Both the position numbers and the translations under genes were made by a program. Positions 34,893 to 44,400 of a stretch of 64,000 nt of DNA are shown here, one piece after another. This DNA comes from G965233625 sp965233625 (GTDB lineage: Bacteria > Planctomycetota > Planctomycetia > Pirellulales > Pirellulaceae), in contig OZ247499.1 of NCBI GenBank assembly GCA_965233625.1, positions 4,898,001 to 4,962,000 on the forward strand, read 5' to 3'. The notes beneath the pieces are model-generated. The model saw only the letters and a list, made by a program, of their open reading frames with translations. It ran no database searches and was not told the origin of the DNA. The first letter of the stretch is position 1, and each line of letters starts with the position of its first letter.

Positions 34893-35035
34893 CACTAACC
34901 CGAAGCGCGAGCGAGGGACGCCCCGCGTTGGTGCGAATGGCCCGTCTAAGCTGCTTTCGACTTCATGCGATTTGGCCAAAACACCTTGTTTTCTGCACTA
35001 AATCAAACGTCCCTCGCTCGCGCTTCGGGTTAGTG
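34893..35035. repeat. Palindromic repeat element, LTRSASEG family, copy 3
   Basis: Ends CACTAACCCGAAGCGCGAG (34893) and CGCGCTTCGGGTTAGTG (ending 35035) are inverted arms of about 28 bp. The interior aligns with copies 1 and 2 when reversed (GAATGGCCCG, CCAAAACACCTTGTTTT). It lies between the vWA gene start and the end of the next minus-strand gene. The rest of this gap shows TGAAGTGCCGGGTGAGG near 35065, shared with 21778. Confidence 0.85.
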
Positions 35036-35111
35036 TGCCAATGCACCTTGTGGGAAAGGTTGGCGTGAAGTGCCGGGTGAGGGCATTTCCCGGCTGCTGG
35101 AAAGCGTGGGC

Positions 35112-35681
35112 TCACACGCTTTGCGCAGTGGCGGCGTTAAAGCAGTGATCAAACAGCAGGCGCCACTCTGCGTGGGCTATGTCGCGGGCCAGTTTTTCGT
35201 GCCCGTCGTTGTTGCCTGCGACAGATTCGACAAAGTCGATAAAGCCGAATGCATCCCAGTCGCCGTTGCCGTCTAAGAATTTGCCGGTTGCATCAACGTC
35301 CGCTTCGGAGGCAAGCGTTCCCGCCAGCGGACCAAGTTTGTCGAACACGGCGTGATCACCCGTGCGGCGGAACCAGTACTTCGCATTGGGATAGTCCGGT
35401 TCGCGGCGGTGCATGATGCCGTGCCAGTAACTGCCCGAAGCCGAGGGAATATCCTGGCTGATGGTGTGCGACTGATCCAGAAAGTTGTGCAGCAGCCACA
35501 ACCCGGAAATGCAGCACTGCGCCATCTGATGGTCCACCACATGCAAGCCCGCGAACGCGCTGTCAACCGTCAGCTTCCGCAGCGCGGCCCGGCTGGTTTC
35601 GTCAGTGGCGCCAGGGCCCAGTTCGCACAGGCTGGCGCTCTCGATCAAGTCGGTAACCGGCGCCGGATAGTTGGTCGTCAT
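35112..35681 (-). CDS. Conserved planctomycete hypothetical protein
   Basis: A soluble 189-aa protein without a signal peptide. It contains the phrase GSYWHGIMHRREPDYPNAKYW followed by FRRTG, which I associate with a conserved planctomycete family of unknown function. Histidines and acidic residues (LHVVDHQMAQ, LHNFLDQSH, HGIMHRREPD) suggest a possible metal site. The C-terminus has EWRLLFDHCFNAA. No pathway can be inferred from neighbours. Confidence 0.75.
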   Translation of the reverse strand: MTTNYPAPVTDLIESASLCELGPGATDETSRAALRKLTVDSAFAGLHVVDHQMAQCCISGLWLLHNFLDQSHTISQDIPSASGSYWHGIMHRREPDYPNAKYWFRRTGDHAVFDKLGPLAGTLASEADVDATGKFLDGNGDWDAFGFIDFVESVAGNNDGHEKLARDIAHAEWRLLFDHCFNAATAQSV

Positions 35682-35768
35682 CGGAATCAGAATGTGAAGC
35701 CGCGTTGCTGTAAGTCCATCGTTAATCCGTAGGATCGAGCGATGATTGTAGCAAAACGCCTGTCAACT

Positions 35769-36159
35769 GTATGCCGGTCGTTCTAGCAACGCGTTGATGC
35801 AGGACGGATTCTGTGCCCCCTCACCCTAACCTTCTCCTCGAAGGTAAAGGTATCTACACAAGTGGAAACCTGAAGAAGGTGAATTAGCTTTAGAACTTTA
35901 TTCGACGCACTAAACACTAACCCGAAGCGCAAGCGAGGGGCGCCAGAGTCTGGAGCTAATAGCCCGTCGGGGCAACTCGTTCGATCTGGAATGTAATCGC
36001 CAAAAGTCCTTGTTCGCAGCGGTAAGTCAAACGCCCCTCGCTCGCGCTTCGGGTTAATGTGCGCGAGCGAAAAACTTGTGTAGATACCAATGCCAAAGGG
36101 TCGAGGGAACCAGATGTGGCGATTAGATAACGCCACAACGTCGTATGCCGGTCGTTCTA
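35769..36159. repeat. Nested repeats: LTRSASEG copy 4 inside a split CCCTCACCC repeat, flanked by a 17-bp direct repeat
   Basis: From outside inwards: the direct repeat GTATGCCGGTCGTTCTA at 35769-35785 and 36143-36159 (the second copy contains the stop codon of the HDOD gene). Next, a CCCTCACCC repeat split into 35816-35849 and about 36096-36113. Next, a perfect 14-bp inverted repeat GTATCTACACAAGT at 35850-35863 with its complement at 36074-36087. Innermost is the LTRSASEG core at 35915-36059, with arms CACTAACCCGAAGCGCAAG and CTCGCGCTTCGGGTTAATG. The whole gap of 475 bases holds no gene. Confidence 0.8.
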
Positions 36160-37065
36160 AACCGCGGTGGCTGCTTCTTCGTAGCAGACAACCAGTGTGC
36201 GGCTTGGCACCGCCAGTTTCAGCACTGGGGCGAAGTCTTCGTAGCTGGTGTCAACGTGTGACAGTAGCTCTCTAAGCCCAGGGCCGTCCGATGTGTTGAT
36301 GCGGTTGTAAACGCTTTCAAACTCTTCGCGTTCGCTCCACATCGGATCGTGCACGGCGGGCAGCAAGGCCGAAAGGCTGACCGAAAGCTCTGGTACGGGC
36401 GGCTGCGATGCGGCCAGCAGGTCGTCCAGGTTCGGGTGCGCTTCGATCAGCACGGCGAATGCCTCGGGCAGACTCCAGCTGCGCGCCATCACGCCAGCTG
36501 CGTCAGCATGCGTCCAACCGAAGCGTTCCATCTCTAGTTCCGACAGGCGCCGGCGGCCAGCGTCGCGGCCACTCAGCAGCTCTGTGTATTCTTCCGGCAT
36601 CTCTTTGGCCAGCATCGGCACGGCCATGTCCTGCAGCAAAGCAGCGGCAAACAGATCTTCGGCGTCTTTCAGTCCCAGCTGTTTGCCCATCGCGCGGGCG
36701 AACAGGCCGCGGCGTAGCGAATCCTGCCACAGGCTCTTCAGTTCAAACGGGCCGCACTTCGGATTGGGCATCAGACTGAATACCGCGCTCCACAAGGCGA
36801 AGTTCTTGATCGTACGGATGCCAACCAGCGTGATCGCCAGCTTCACACTCGAGATTTCCCGCGAGAAGCCGAAGTAAGAAGAGTTCACAAACTTCAGCAC
36901 CTGACCGGTCAGGCCCGGGTCTGCTTCAATCGGTACAGCGAATTCCTGCGGGCCGTTATTGGGATCTTGCGATAGCTCTAACAGGCGGATCGCGCTTTGC
37001 GGCAGCGCGGGCAGTTGAGCATTGGCAAGGACTTCATTGAGCTTCTGTGTTGCGGCTGCATCCAT
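36157..37065 (-). CDS. HDOD domain protein
   Basis: A cytoplasmic 302-aa protein. The HDOD domain covers about residues 15-210: LPALPQSAIRLLELSQDPNN, ADPGLTGQVLKFVNSSYFGF, VKLAITLVGIRTIKNFAL, LFAAALLQDMAVPMLA and the helix before VMARSWSLPEAFAVLIEAHPNL. HDOD is a catalytically dead relative of HD phosphohydrolases used in bacterial signalling. The usual HD pair is replaced (LQDM), as expected for the family. A short extra C-terminal region follows. It stands alone, so its signalling pathway is unknown. Confidence 0.9.
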   Translation of the reverse strand: MDAAATQKLNEVLANAQLPALPQSAIRLLELSQDPNNGPQEFAVPIEADPGLTGQVLKFVNSSYFGFSREISSVKLAITLVGIRTIKNFALWSAVFSLMPNPKCGPFELKSLWQDSLRRGLFARAMGKQLGLKDAEDLFAAALLQDMAVPMLAKEMPEEYTELLSGRDAGRRRLSELEMERFGWTHADAAGVMARSWSLPEAFAVLIEAHPNLDDLLAASQPPVPELSVSLSALLPAVHDPMWSEREEFESVYNRINTSDGPGLRELLSHVDTSYEDFAPVLKLAVPSRTLVVCYEEAATAV

Positions 37066-37645
37066 CGTTATGTTCCTATGGCGCCTAGCGGTGGGTCGCC
37101 CGTATTTCGCGGTATGGCTGCCGCCCTGCCCGGTAAGGGAGCTTTACGAATCGAAGACGGCGGACTGCTGAAATCTACGACACAGAATCCGCGCCGTCCA
37201 ACCAAACTGCTGCGTTCTACCGCAGTGCTTGTTTTGAAGCATTTTCGCCGCACGATGGGCTGCAAAATGTGGAGTTTCTGCATCAAATCTTCGCGTTGAA
37301 ACCAGCAATGAAGCGTTTCGTAGGCTTCGCCAGCAGTGGCGCGCTGTTTGCCTGTAGATCAGTGCCCCGGCTGATTGCTGCGGCATACGTCGCCGGTTCA
37401 AAAAATCCACCGCCGGGCTGGAATAATCGCTGCGAACAGAGCCTTCCGTAAAACCCGCTCAGATATCACACGGACGGGGAAACTAACACGTTCCCACGTC
37501 AACTTCCTGCAATTACTATCGGTACGGACACCCGCAGAATTCGTCGAACGCAAAACGTCCGCAGACCATCACATTGTGGACACTCCGACACTATTTTCAT
37601 TCGCCTCTTAACCGGTCGAAGCTGCCGGCTAGTCAATATCCTGCC
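37066..37645. other. Upstream region of the PKS operon
   Basis: About 580 bases lie between the divergent HDOD and PKS genes. No gene or known RNA is recognised. The promoter of the PKS operon should lie here, but no confident -35/-10 pair is visible. An in-frame TTG at 37574 could start the first PKS protein 24 residues earlier. Confidence 0.35.
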
Positions 37646-40600
37646 ATGCAACAGCCGTCACCCACTGAAAACAATCCGGGCGCCTCTTTCCCTCTCCAGG
37701 TAAGCACGGAACAATACCCATTCTTGCGCGACCATCAGGTGCAAGAGGCAACGCTACTTCCGGGCGCCTTGTATGTGTCAGTAGCGTCGGAGGCGTTTAT
37801 CGCTGCCAGGCAGGATACGAACAACGCTGAGGTGTTGCAGTTAACGCAAGTGAACTTCCTGCGGCCACGATCACTCAGCGGCACGGAACAGGTAACGCTG
37901 CAGGCCAACGATGTGCAGCCGCAACCCAACGCACCGCTGTGCCAGGGTTCTGTCACTGACGGTGAAAACACCCTGGTCGAATTTTACGCAGCCGCGCTAC
38001 CGGCGCCTTCTATCAACCGCCTGCCGGCGCCTGCTATTTTAGAACAGGATGTCTCGTCCGCCTTTTACCAGCGGCTTCAGGAAGTAGGCAACCAGTACGG
38101 CGCGGCCTTTCAACCGCTGCGCAACTTACAGACCAAACCGGAGCAGGCTGCTGCCACGGTGATGGTTCCTGCCCCTGCGGCGCCGTTACGAATCCACCCG
38201 GTGCTGATCGACGCCCTGGTGCAGACGCTTGCGGCCTGCGTGGCCGAACCCGAGGGCCCCTATCTGCTATCCGCCGTCGCGAACATCGAATTAGATCTAC
38301 GGGCGTTGCAAAGAGCGTTGTCCACCGGCGGCACGTTGCATAGCATTGCGGCCCGGAAGAGCAGCCACGAAGACGCGTCGCAGATAACGGGCGACGTGCA
38401 GCTGCTTGCCGCCAACGGTGAAGTGCTGATCGCCATGCAGGATGTCTCGCTGGTCTACCCGCAGGCAAAGCCACCAGAGCAGCGCATTGGCATTGCGGCC
38501 ACGTTTACCGCCGAACCACTGGCCGACGCCGTTGCATTCTGGGGCGCGCACTTTCAGGCGCCGTTGCAGGCTTCCTTCGCCCCGTACAACCAGGTGCATC
38601 AGCAACTGCTCGACCCGGGCAGCGTGCTTGCCCACCCGCAGAACGCGGCCAACGTCCTTCTGTTCTGCTGGCAGGACTGGGTCCAGAAAGCCTTCCGTCC
38701 GCTTACCGCCGACGAGACGGCCCGGCAGCGTGTTGAAGCAGAACACGCCACGAAGAAGCTACCCGCGGGTATTCAGGTCGCCCATCTCAATCCGTACGAA
38801 ACCGATTACGTCTTCAACGAGATCTGGGTCGACCGCTGTTATTTGAAGCACGGCGTCTCGCTCGAGGATTGCCAGTGTGTGCTCGACATCGGCGCCAACA
38901 TCGGACTGTTTTCGCTATTCGTAAAACAGCACGCGCCGGATGCGAAAGTTTACTCGTTCGAACCATCGCCCCGTGCCCATGCGGCCCTTACCGCCAACGC
39001 GGAAATGTATGGCGGCGGTTCTATCACGCCGTTGCCGTGCGGCGCCGGAGAGCACGATGGCCACGCGACCTTCACCTTTTACGAGGCATCTTCCGTCTTC
39101 TCCAGCTTCTACGCTGACGCGGGCGAAGATCACGCGGCGGTCGAAGCCATCGTTGCCAACATGGTGCGGACATCGCTGGGCGAAGACGCGGCACAGGACG
39201 CCATCGACGCGGCCGTTGCCAGTTTTATGAACGGCCGCATGAACAGCCAGACACTCCAGTGCGAGCTACGCAATGTTTCCAGCATCATCCGTCAGCACAA
39301 CATCGACCGCATCGATCTGCTGAAGCTGGATGCGGAGAAAAGCGAACTGCCCGTGCTACGTGGCATCGCCGATGAACACTGGCCCATGATCCGGCAGGTT
39401 GTCGTAGAAGTTCACGACCGCGAAGGCCCTGTGCTGGCGGAAGTGCAAAGCATTCTCGAAAGCCGTGGCTTTGAAGTGGCGGTGGAAGAAGAAACCTTGC
39501 TGCATGGCTCCGGGCTATTCAACGTTTTTGCGATCCGCCCTGGGCAGAACAAAACCGCTGCCCAGAAGCAGCAAGACGCGGCAGATGTTTCCGCCCGTGT
39601 GGAAGAATTCGTCGCCAACCTGCAAGCTTTCGCCTCGACCAATATCACGCCCTTGCTGCTAATGAGTTGCCCGCCGCATGGCGAAGAGGGAAGCAGCGCC
39701 GACCATCAGCAGGTAGAAAGGCAGATCGCCGCCGCGCTGCAACCTTACCGCCATATTCAATTGCTTACGTCGCAGGAGATCAGCCAGCTTTACCCGGTTG
39801 CGGAAATTCACGACGCGCAAGCCAATGCCCTGGGACATGTGCCTTATACCAGTGGCTACTTCACTGCGCTGGGCGCCTGCGTCGCCCGTCACTGGCTGAA
39901 GCATCGCGCACCGGCGCCCAAGGTGATCGTCCTGGACTGTGACCAGACCTTGTGGGGCGGCGTCTGTGGCGAAGACGGCGCCAGCGGCGTCACGCTCGAT
40001 GAACATCGCATCGCTTTCCAGCAGCGGATGGTGGAGCTGATGAACCAGGGGCTGCTGCTGGCCGTCTGCAGTAAGAACACGCCGGCGGATGTCGAGGCCG
40101 TGTTCAACGGGCGTGAGATGCCGCTCAAACGCGAACACTTCACCGGCTGGAAAGTGAACTGGAATGCGAAGTCGCAGAACCTGCACGAACTTGCCGCGGA
40201 GCTGAACCTCGGCCTGGATAGCTTCATCTTCATCGACGACAACCCGCTGGAATGCGCCGACGTAGCTGCCAACTGCCCCGGCGTGCTGGTGATGCCATGC
40301 CCGGCGGAAAGCCGCGCAATCCTACCCATGCTGGACCACGTCTGGTCGCTCGACCTTCAATCCAGCAGTGACGAAGACAGCCGTCGCACGCAGATGTACC
40401 GCGACGAAGCCAGCCGGCAGCAGGCCCGCGCGGCGGCGCCGACGCTCAAGTCGTTCATCGACAGCCTGCAATTACAGGTCCGCATCGCGCCCGTCACTCC
40501 CGCTCAGTTACCGCGTGCGGCGCAACTTACGCAACGCACCAATCAATTCAACGCATCCACCATCCGCCGCAGCGAAGCGGAACTGCAACAGCTTCTGGAC

Positions 40601-41419
40601 AACGGCCACAGCGTGCACATGGTTCACGTGCAGGACCGCTTCGGCGATTACGGCGACACCGGCCTGTTGATCTTCCAGATAGCGGCCGGCGTGCTGCATG
40701 TAGACACGCTGCTTCTTAGCTGCCGCGTTCTGGGCCGCGGCGTAGAGCATCAACTGCTCGCGCACCTGGGACGCATCGCCATGGAACAAGGCGCCACGCG
40801 GATTGAAATCCCGTTCGAGCCGACAGAGCGGAACCAACCAGCCCGCGACTTCCTCGCTTCGCATTGCATTGGCCAGCCGTTTACCACCAGCGCAGAATCC
40901 GCCGCCAGCGTGCAGTACAACCCGCAAGCAGCCGCCACGGCGACGGCCGCACCACTTCCACAACAACAACCCTCACGGCGTCAGTTGTTCAACGAACCGC
41001 TTGCGCAGATCGCCACAGAGTTGCAGACCGTTGAGCAGATCAGCCAGGCGACGCAGGCAACGCAGCGGCGCCCGCGGCCCGCCGAATTACCCGCCGAGAC
41101 GCCGCCTGCCAACGACCTGGAACGGAACATCGCTGCCATCTGGTGCGAACTGTTGAAGCTCGAAAGCGTCGGCGTGTGCGACGCGTTTAAAGATGTAGGC
41201 GGCACCTCGCTGCTGGCTGTTCAGTTGATCGCCCGGCTGAAGTCGTCGCTGGATATCGACCTGCCTGTTGTGCAACTTTTCGAACGCCCCACCATCCGCC
41301 AGATCGCTGCCTACCTCAGCAACTCCGCTGACAGCCAGCCTGCGGAAGACGCCGCCGCCACAGCCCGCGACCGCGCCAGCCGCCGTAAGGCCCGCGCCGC
41401 ATCCCGCCGCCGCGGGTAA
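37646..41419 (+). CDS. PKS protein 1: DH - FkbM methyltransferase - FkbH glyceryl loader - ACP
   Basis: A 1257-aa multidomain protein. An N-terminal double-hotdog dehydratase has His30 (DHQVQEATLLPGALY, with Glu in place of the usual Gly) and Asp189 (HPVLIDALVQ). An FkbM-type methyltransferase follows (SAM loop VLDIGANIGLFS near 412). Next is an FkbH/HAD-IIIC domain with VIVLDCDQTLWGGVCGEDG near 760 and FIFIDDNPLECADV, plus its GNAT-like C-terminal part. FkbH takes the glyceryl unit of 1,3-bisphosphoglycerate onto an ACP. The C-terminal ACP has Ser1188 (DVGGTSLLAVQ) for phosphopantetheine. The 48-base gap to the KS-containing protein marks one operon. ATG 37646 is used, but no SD is visible, so the start is uncertain. 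Ends in an Arg/Ala-rich tail. Confidence 0.88.
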   Translation: MQQPSPTENNPGASFPLQVSTEQYPFLRDHQVQEATLLPGALYVSVASEAFIAARQDTNNAEVLQLTQVNFLRPRSLSGTEQVTLQANDVQPQPNAPLCQGSVTDGENTLVEFYAAALPAPSINRLPAPAILEQDVSSAFYQRLQEVGNQYGAAFQPLRNLQTKPEQAAATVMVPAPAAPLRIHPVLIDALVQTLAACVAEPEGPYLLSAVANIELDLRALQRALSTGGTLHSIAARKSSHEDASQITGDVQLLAANGEVLIAMQDVSLVYPQAKPPEQRIGIAATFTAEPLADAVAFWGAHFQAPLQASFAPYNQVHQQLLDPGSVLAHPQNAANVLLFCWQDWVQKAFRPLTADETARQRVEAEHATKKLPAGIQVAHLNPYETDYVFNEIWVDRCYLKHGVSLEDCQCVLDIGANIGLFSLFVKQHAPDAKVYSFEPSPRAHAALTANAEMYGGGSITPLPCGAGEHDGHATFTFYEASSVFSSFYADAGEDHAAVEAIVANMVRTSLGEDAAQDAIDAAVASFMNGRMNSQTLQCELRNVSSIIRQHNIDRIDLLKLDAEKSELPVLRGIADEHWPMIRQVVVEVHDREGPVLAEVQSILESRGFEVAVEEETLLHGSGLFNVFAIRPGQNKTAAQKQQDAADVSARVEEFVANLQAFASTNITPLLLMSCPPHGEEGSSADHQQVERQIAAALQPYRHIQLLTSQEISQLYPVAEIHDAQANALGHVPYTSGYFTALGACVARHWLKHRAPAPKVIVLDCDQTLWGGVCGEDGASGVTLDEHRIAFQQRMVELMNQGLLLAVCSKNTPADVEAVFNGREMPLKREHFTGWKVNWNAKSQNLHELAAELNLGLDSFIFIDDNPLECADVAANCPGVLVMPCPAESRAILPMLDHVWSLDLQSSSDEDSRRTQMYRDEASRQQARAAAPTLKSFIDSLQLQVRIAPVTPAQLPRAAQLTQRTNQFNASTIRRSEAELQQLLDNGHSVHMVHVQDRFGDYGDTGLLIFQIAAGVLHVDTLLLSCRVLGRGVEHQLLAHLGRIAMEQGATRIEIPFEPTERNQPARDFLASHCIGQPFTTSAESAASVQYNPQAAATATAAPLPQQQPSRRQLFNEPLAQIATELQTVEQISQATQATQRRPRPAELPAETPPANDLERNIAAIWCELLKLESVGVCDAFKDVGGTSLLAVQLIARLKSSLDIDLPVVQLFERPTIRQIAAYLSNSADSQPAEDAAATARDRASRRKARAASRRRG

Positions 41420-41467
41420 ATCGCAGCATGTCTGTAAGCTTTCCCACTGCTTTCAACCAGAACAACT

Positions 41468-44400
41468 ATGTATCAGCCAGGTGAATTTGATATTGCCATC
41501 ATCGGACTCGCCGGGAAGTTTCCCGGTGCGGATTCCGTAGATGCGTACTGGCGGAATCTGGTGGAAGGCCGCGAATGCATCCGCTTCTTTTCCGATGAAG
41601 AACTCGACCGCGCCGGCGTGCCGCGCGAGATTTATCAGCGGCCCGGATACGTCAAAGCGGCGCCGGTGATCGAAGGACCCGGCCTGTTCGACGCCCGCTT
41701 CTTTGGCTACTCGCAGCGCGATGCAGAGCTGATGGACCCGCAGCATCGCGTGTTCCTGCAATGCTGTTATCACGCGCTGGAAAACGCGGGCCATACGGCT
41801 GATGGCTTCGACGGGCGAGTCGGTGTTTACGCCGGCTCTGCGATGAACACTTATTTTCTCTACGCGAATCTTGCCGAGCGGTTTGCCGAAGATTATCTGC
41901 CGACGCTGCTTGCCAGTGACAAAGATTTTCTTTCGACACGTGTCTCGTATCAGTTGAACCTGACGGGACCCAGCCTGACCATTCAAACCGCTTGTTCAAC
42001 TTCGCTAGTGGCGGTTCACACCGCGTGTCAGAGCCTGATTAACGAAGAATGCGATATGGCGATGGCCGGTGGTGTTTCCATCCGCGTGCCGCACATCGCA
42101 GGGCATCAGGCAGAGGAGGGCAGCGTGTTCTCGCCCGATGGCCATTGCCGCCCGTTCGATGCGAGCGCCGCCGGCACCATCTTTGGCAGCGGCGCCGGCG
42201 TGGTGGTGCTGAAACGCGCGATAGATGCCGTGGCTGATGGTGACACAATTATGGCAGTCATCAAAGGCTCAGCCGTGAACAACGACGGCAACCGCAAGTC
42301 CGGCTACACGGCGCCCGGTGTCGAGATGCAGTCGCGGGCCGCGATTGAAGCCTATGCCGCCGCCGGGATTGAACCAGCGATGATCTCGTACATCGAAGCG
42401 CACGGCACCGGCACGTATCTGGGCGACCCGATTGAAGTCGCCGCGCTTACTTCGGCCTTCCGCACGCAGACGCAGCAGCAACAGTTCTGCCGCATTGGCT
42501 CGGTGAAATCCAACATCGGCCACCTCGACGCCGCTGCCGGTGTCGCGGGGCTGATCAAGACCGCACTCGCCCTGAAGCACCGCACGCTGCCGCCCACGCT
42601 GCACTACACCACGCCCAATCCGCAGATCGACTTCGCCACGTCGCCGTTCATCGTCAACCACCAGCTAACACCGTGGGCAACATCCAGTGCCGCGGATGAT
42701 ATCCGTTACGCTGCGGTCAATTCATTAGGCATCGGCGGCACGAATGCGCATCTGGTGCTGGAAGAAGGCCCGCGTGTGGAAGCTGCCTCACCAGGCGCAG
42801 AGCGGCCGCAACTGCTGGTTCTTTCCGCCAGAACAGAAACAGCGCTCGACGCCACGGCTGCCAAGGTTGTGTCACACCTGGTGGAAGACGGGACAACGTC
42901 GCTTGCCGATGCAGCCTTTACGTTACAGACCGGCCGCAACCGCATGGAGCACCGCCGCAGCGTTGTGGTGACGGACCGGGACGATGTTGAACTGCTCGCG
43001 GGTCAGCCCCGCGCCGCCAACCGGCTGGACAACCCGGACGTGATCTTCATGTTCCCCGGCCAGGGCGCCCAGTACGCTGGCATGGCCCGCGGCTTGTACG
43101 AACAAGACGCAGAATTCAAACGGCAGATCGATACGTTTCACGATCAGTTACTGGCCGAAAACAACATCGACTTACGCGGCGTTCTGTTCCCTGCCGCGGG
43201 TGAAGAACAGCAAGCTGCCGAATTGCTGCGGCGGACGCATGTAACGCAGCCCGCGTTGTTCGCCATTGAATACGCGCTGGCGCGGTTGTTGATGCGGTGG
43301 GGCGTTCAGCCCGCGGGCGTTACCGGGCACAGCGTTGGTGAATATGCGGCGGCGTGTATTGCTGGAGTGATGCAGCCGGCGGATGCGCTACGGCTGGTCG
43401 CGCTGCGCGGCGCCATGATCAGCGAACTGCCTGAGGGCAAGATGCTGGCTGTTGCGTTACCGGGTGAAGCGGTGCAAGAGCGGCTGGACGCGCGGCTGGA
43501 ACTTGCGGCCATGAACAGCCCCGGCGCCAGCGTCGTGGCAGGCGACGCTGCGATGGTGGACGCGTTTGAAGCGGAACTAAGCAACGCCGGCGTGCCGTGC
43601 CAGGTTTTGCGGACCTCGCATGCGTTTCACTCCGGCATGATGGCGCCGGTCCTAGAAGACTTCCGCGCGGCGGTTGAAAAGGTGCAACTCCGCCCCGCGC
43701 AACTGCCTATTTATTCCACTGTCACCGGCGCCACGGCTGATCCCGCGGCCTACGCGCAGCCGCAGTTCTGGGTGGATAACATCCGGCAGCCCGTGCGGTT
43801 TTCAGAGGCCGCGGCGGAACTTCTGAAACAACCCAACCGCGTGCTGCTTGAGACCGGCCCCGGCCAGACGCTCAGCGGTTTCATCCGCGAACAACCGGGC
43901 CACAACCAGCATCATGTGATATGCACGTCGCTGCGCCATCCGCGCGAAGACGCTGACGATTACGCATTTCTACTGCGGACCCTCGGCAAGCTATGGGAGG
44001 CGGGTGTCACACCCGATTGGCAGAACATTCACGGAGCCAACCGGCAACGTGTGCCCCTGCCGGGATATGTTTTTGACAACGAGAATTACTGGCTCGCGCG
44101 CAGCACAACCGTAGGCAGCACTTCAACGACTACGACGCCGGCGGAACCATCTGAACCCGCCGCGCGGCCACAGATCCCGCGCCGGCCTGTCCCGCAGTGG
44201 CTCTACAAACCGAAGTGGCAAGCCGCTGAAACCGGTGCGTCTGACGAACCTTCGACCCTCATCAACCGCAGTACGGACAGCACCTGGCTGGTGTTTGGCG
44301 GGCGTGAATGGCTGCCGCAGGAAACGGCGAATGTTGTGACGGTTAAGCCGGGTGAGATGTTCCAGCAGATCAGCCGTCACGAATATCGCATCAACATCCA

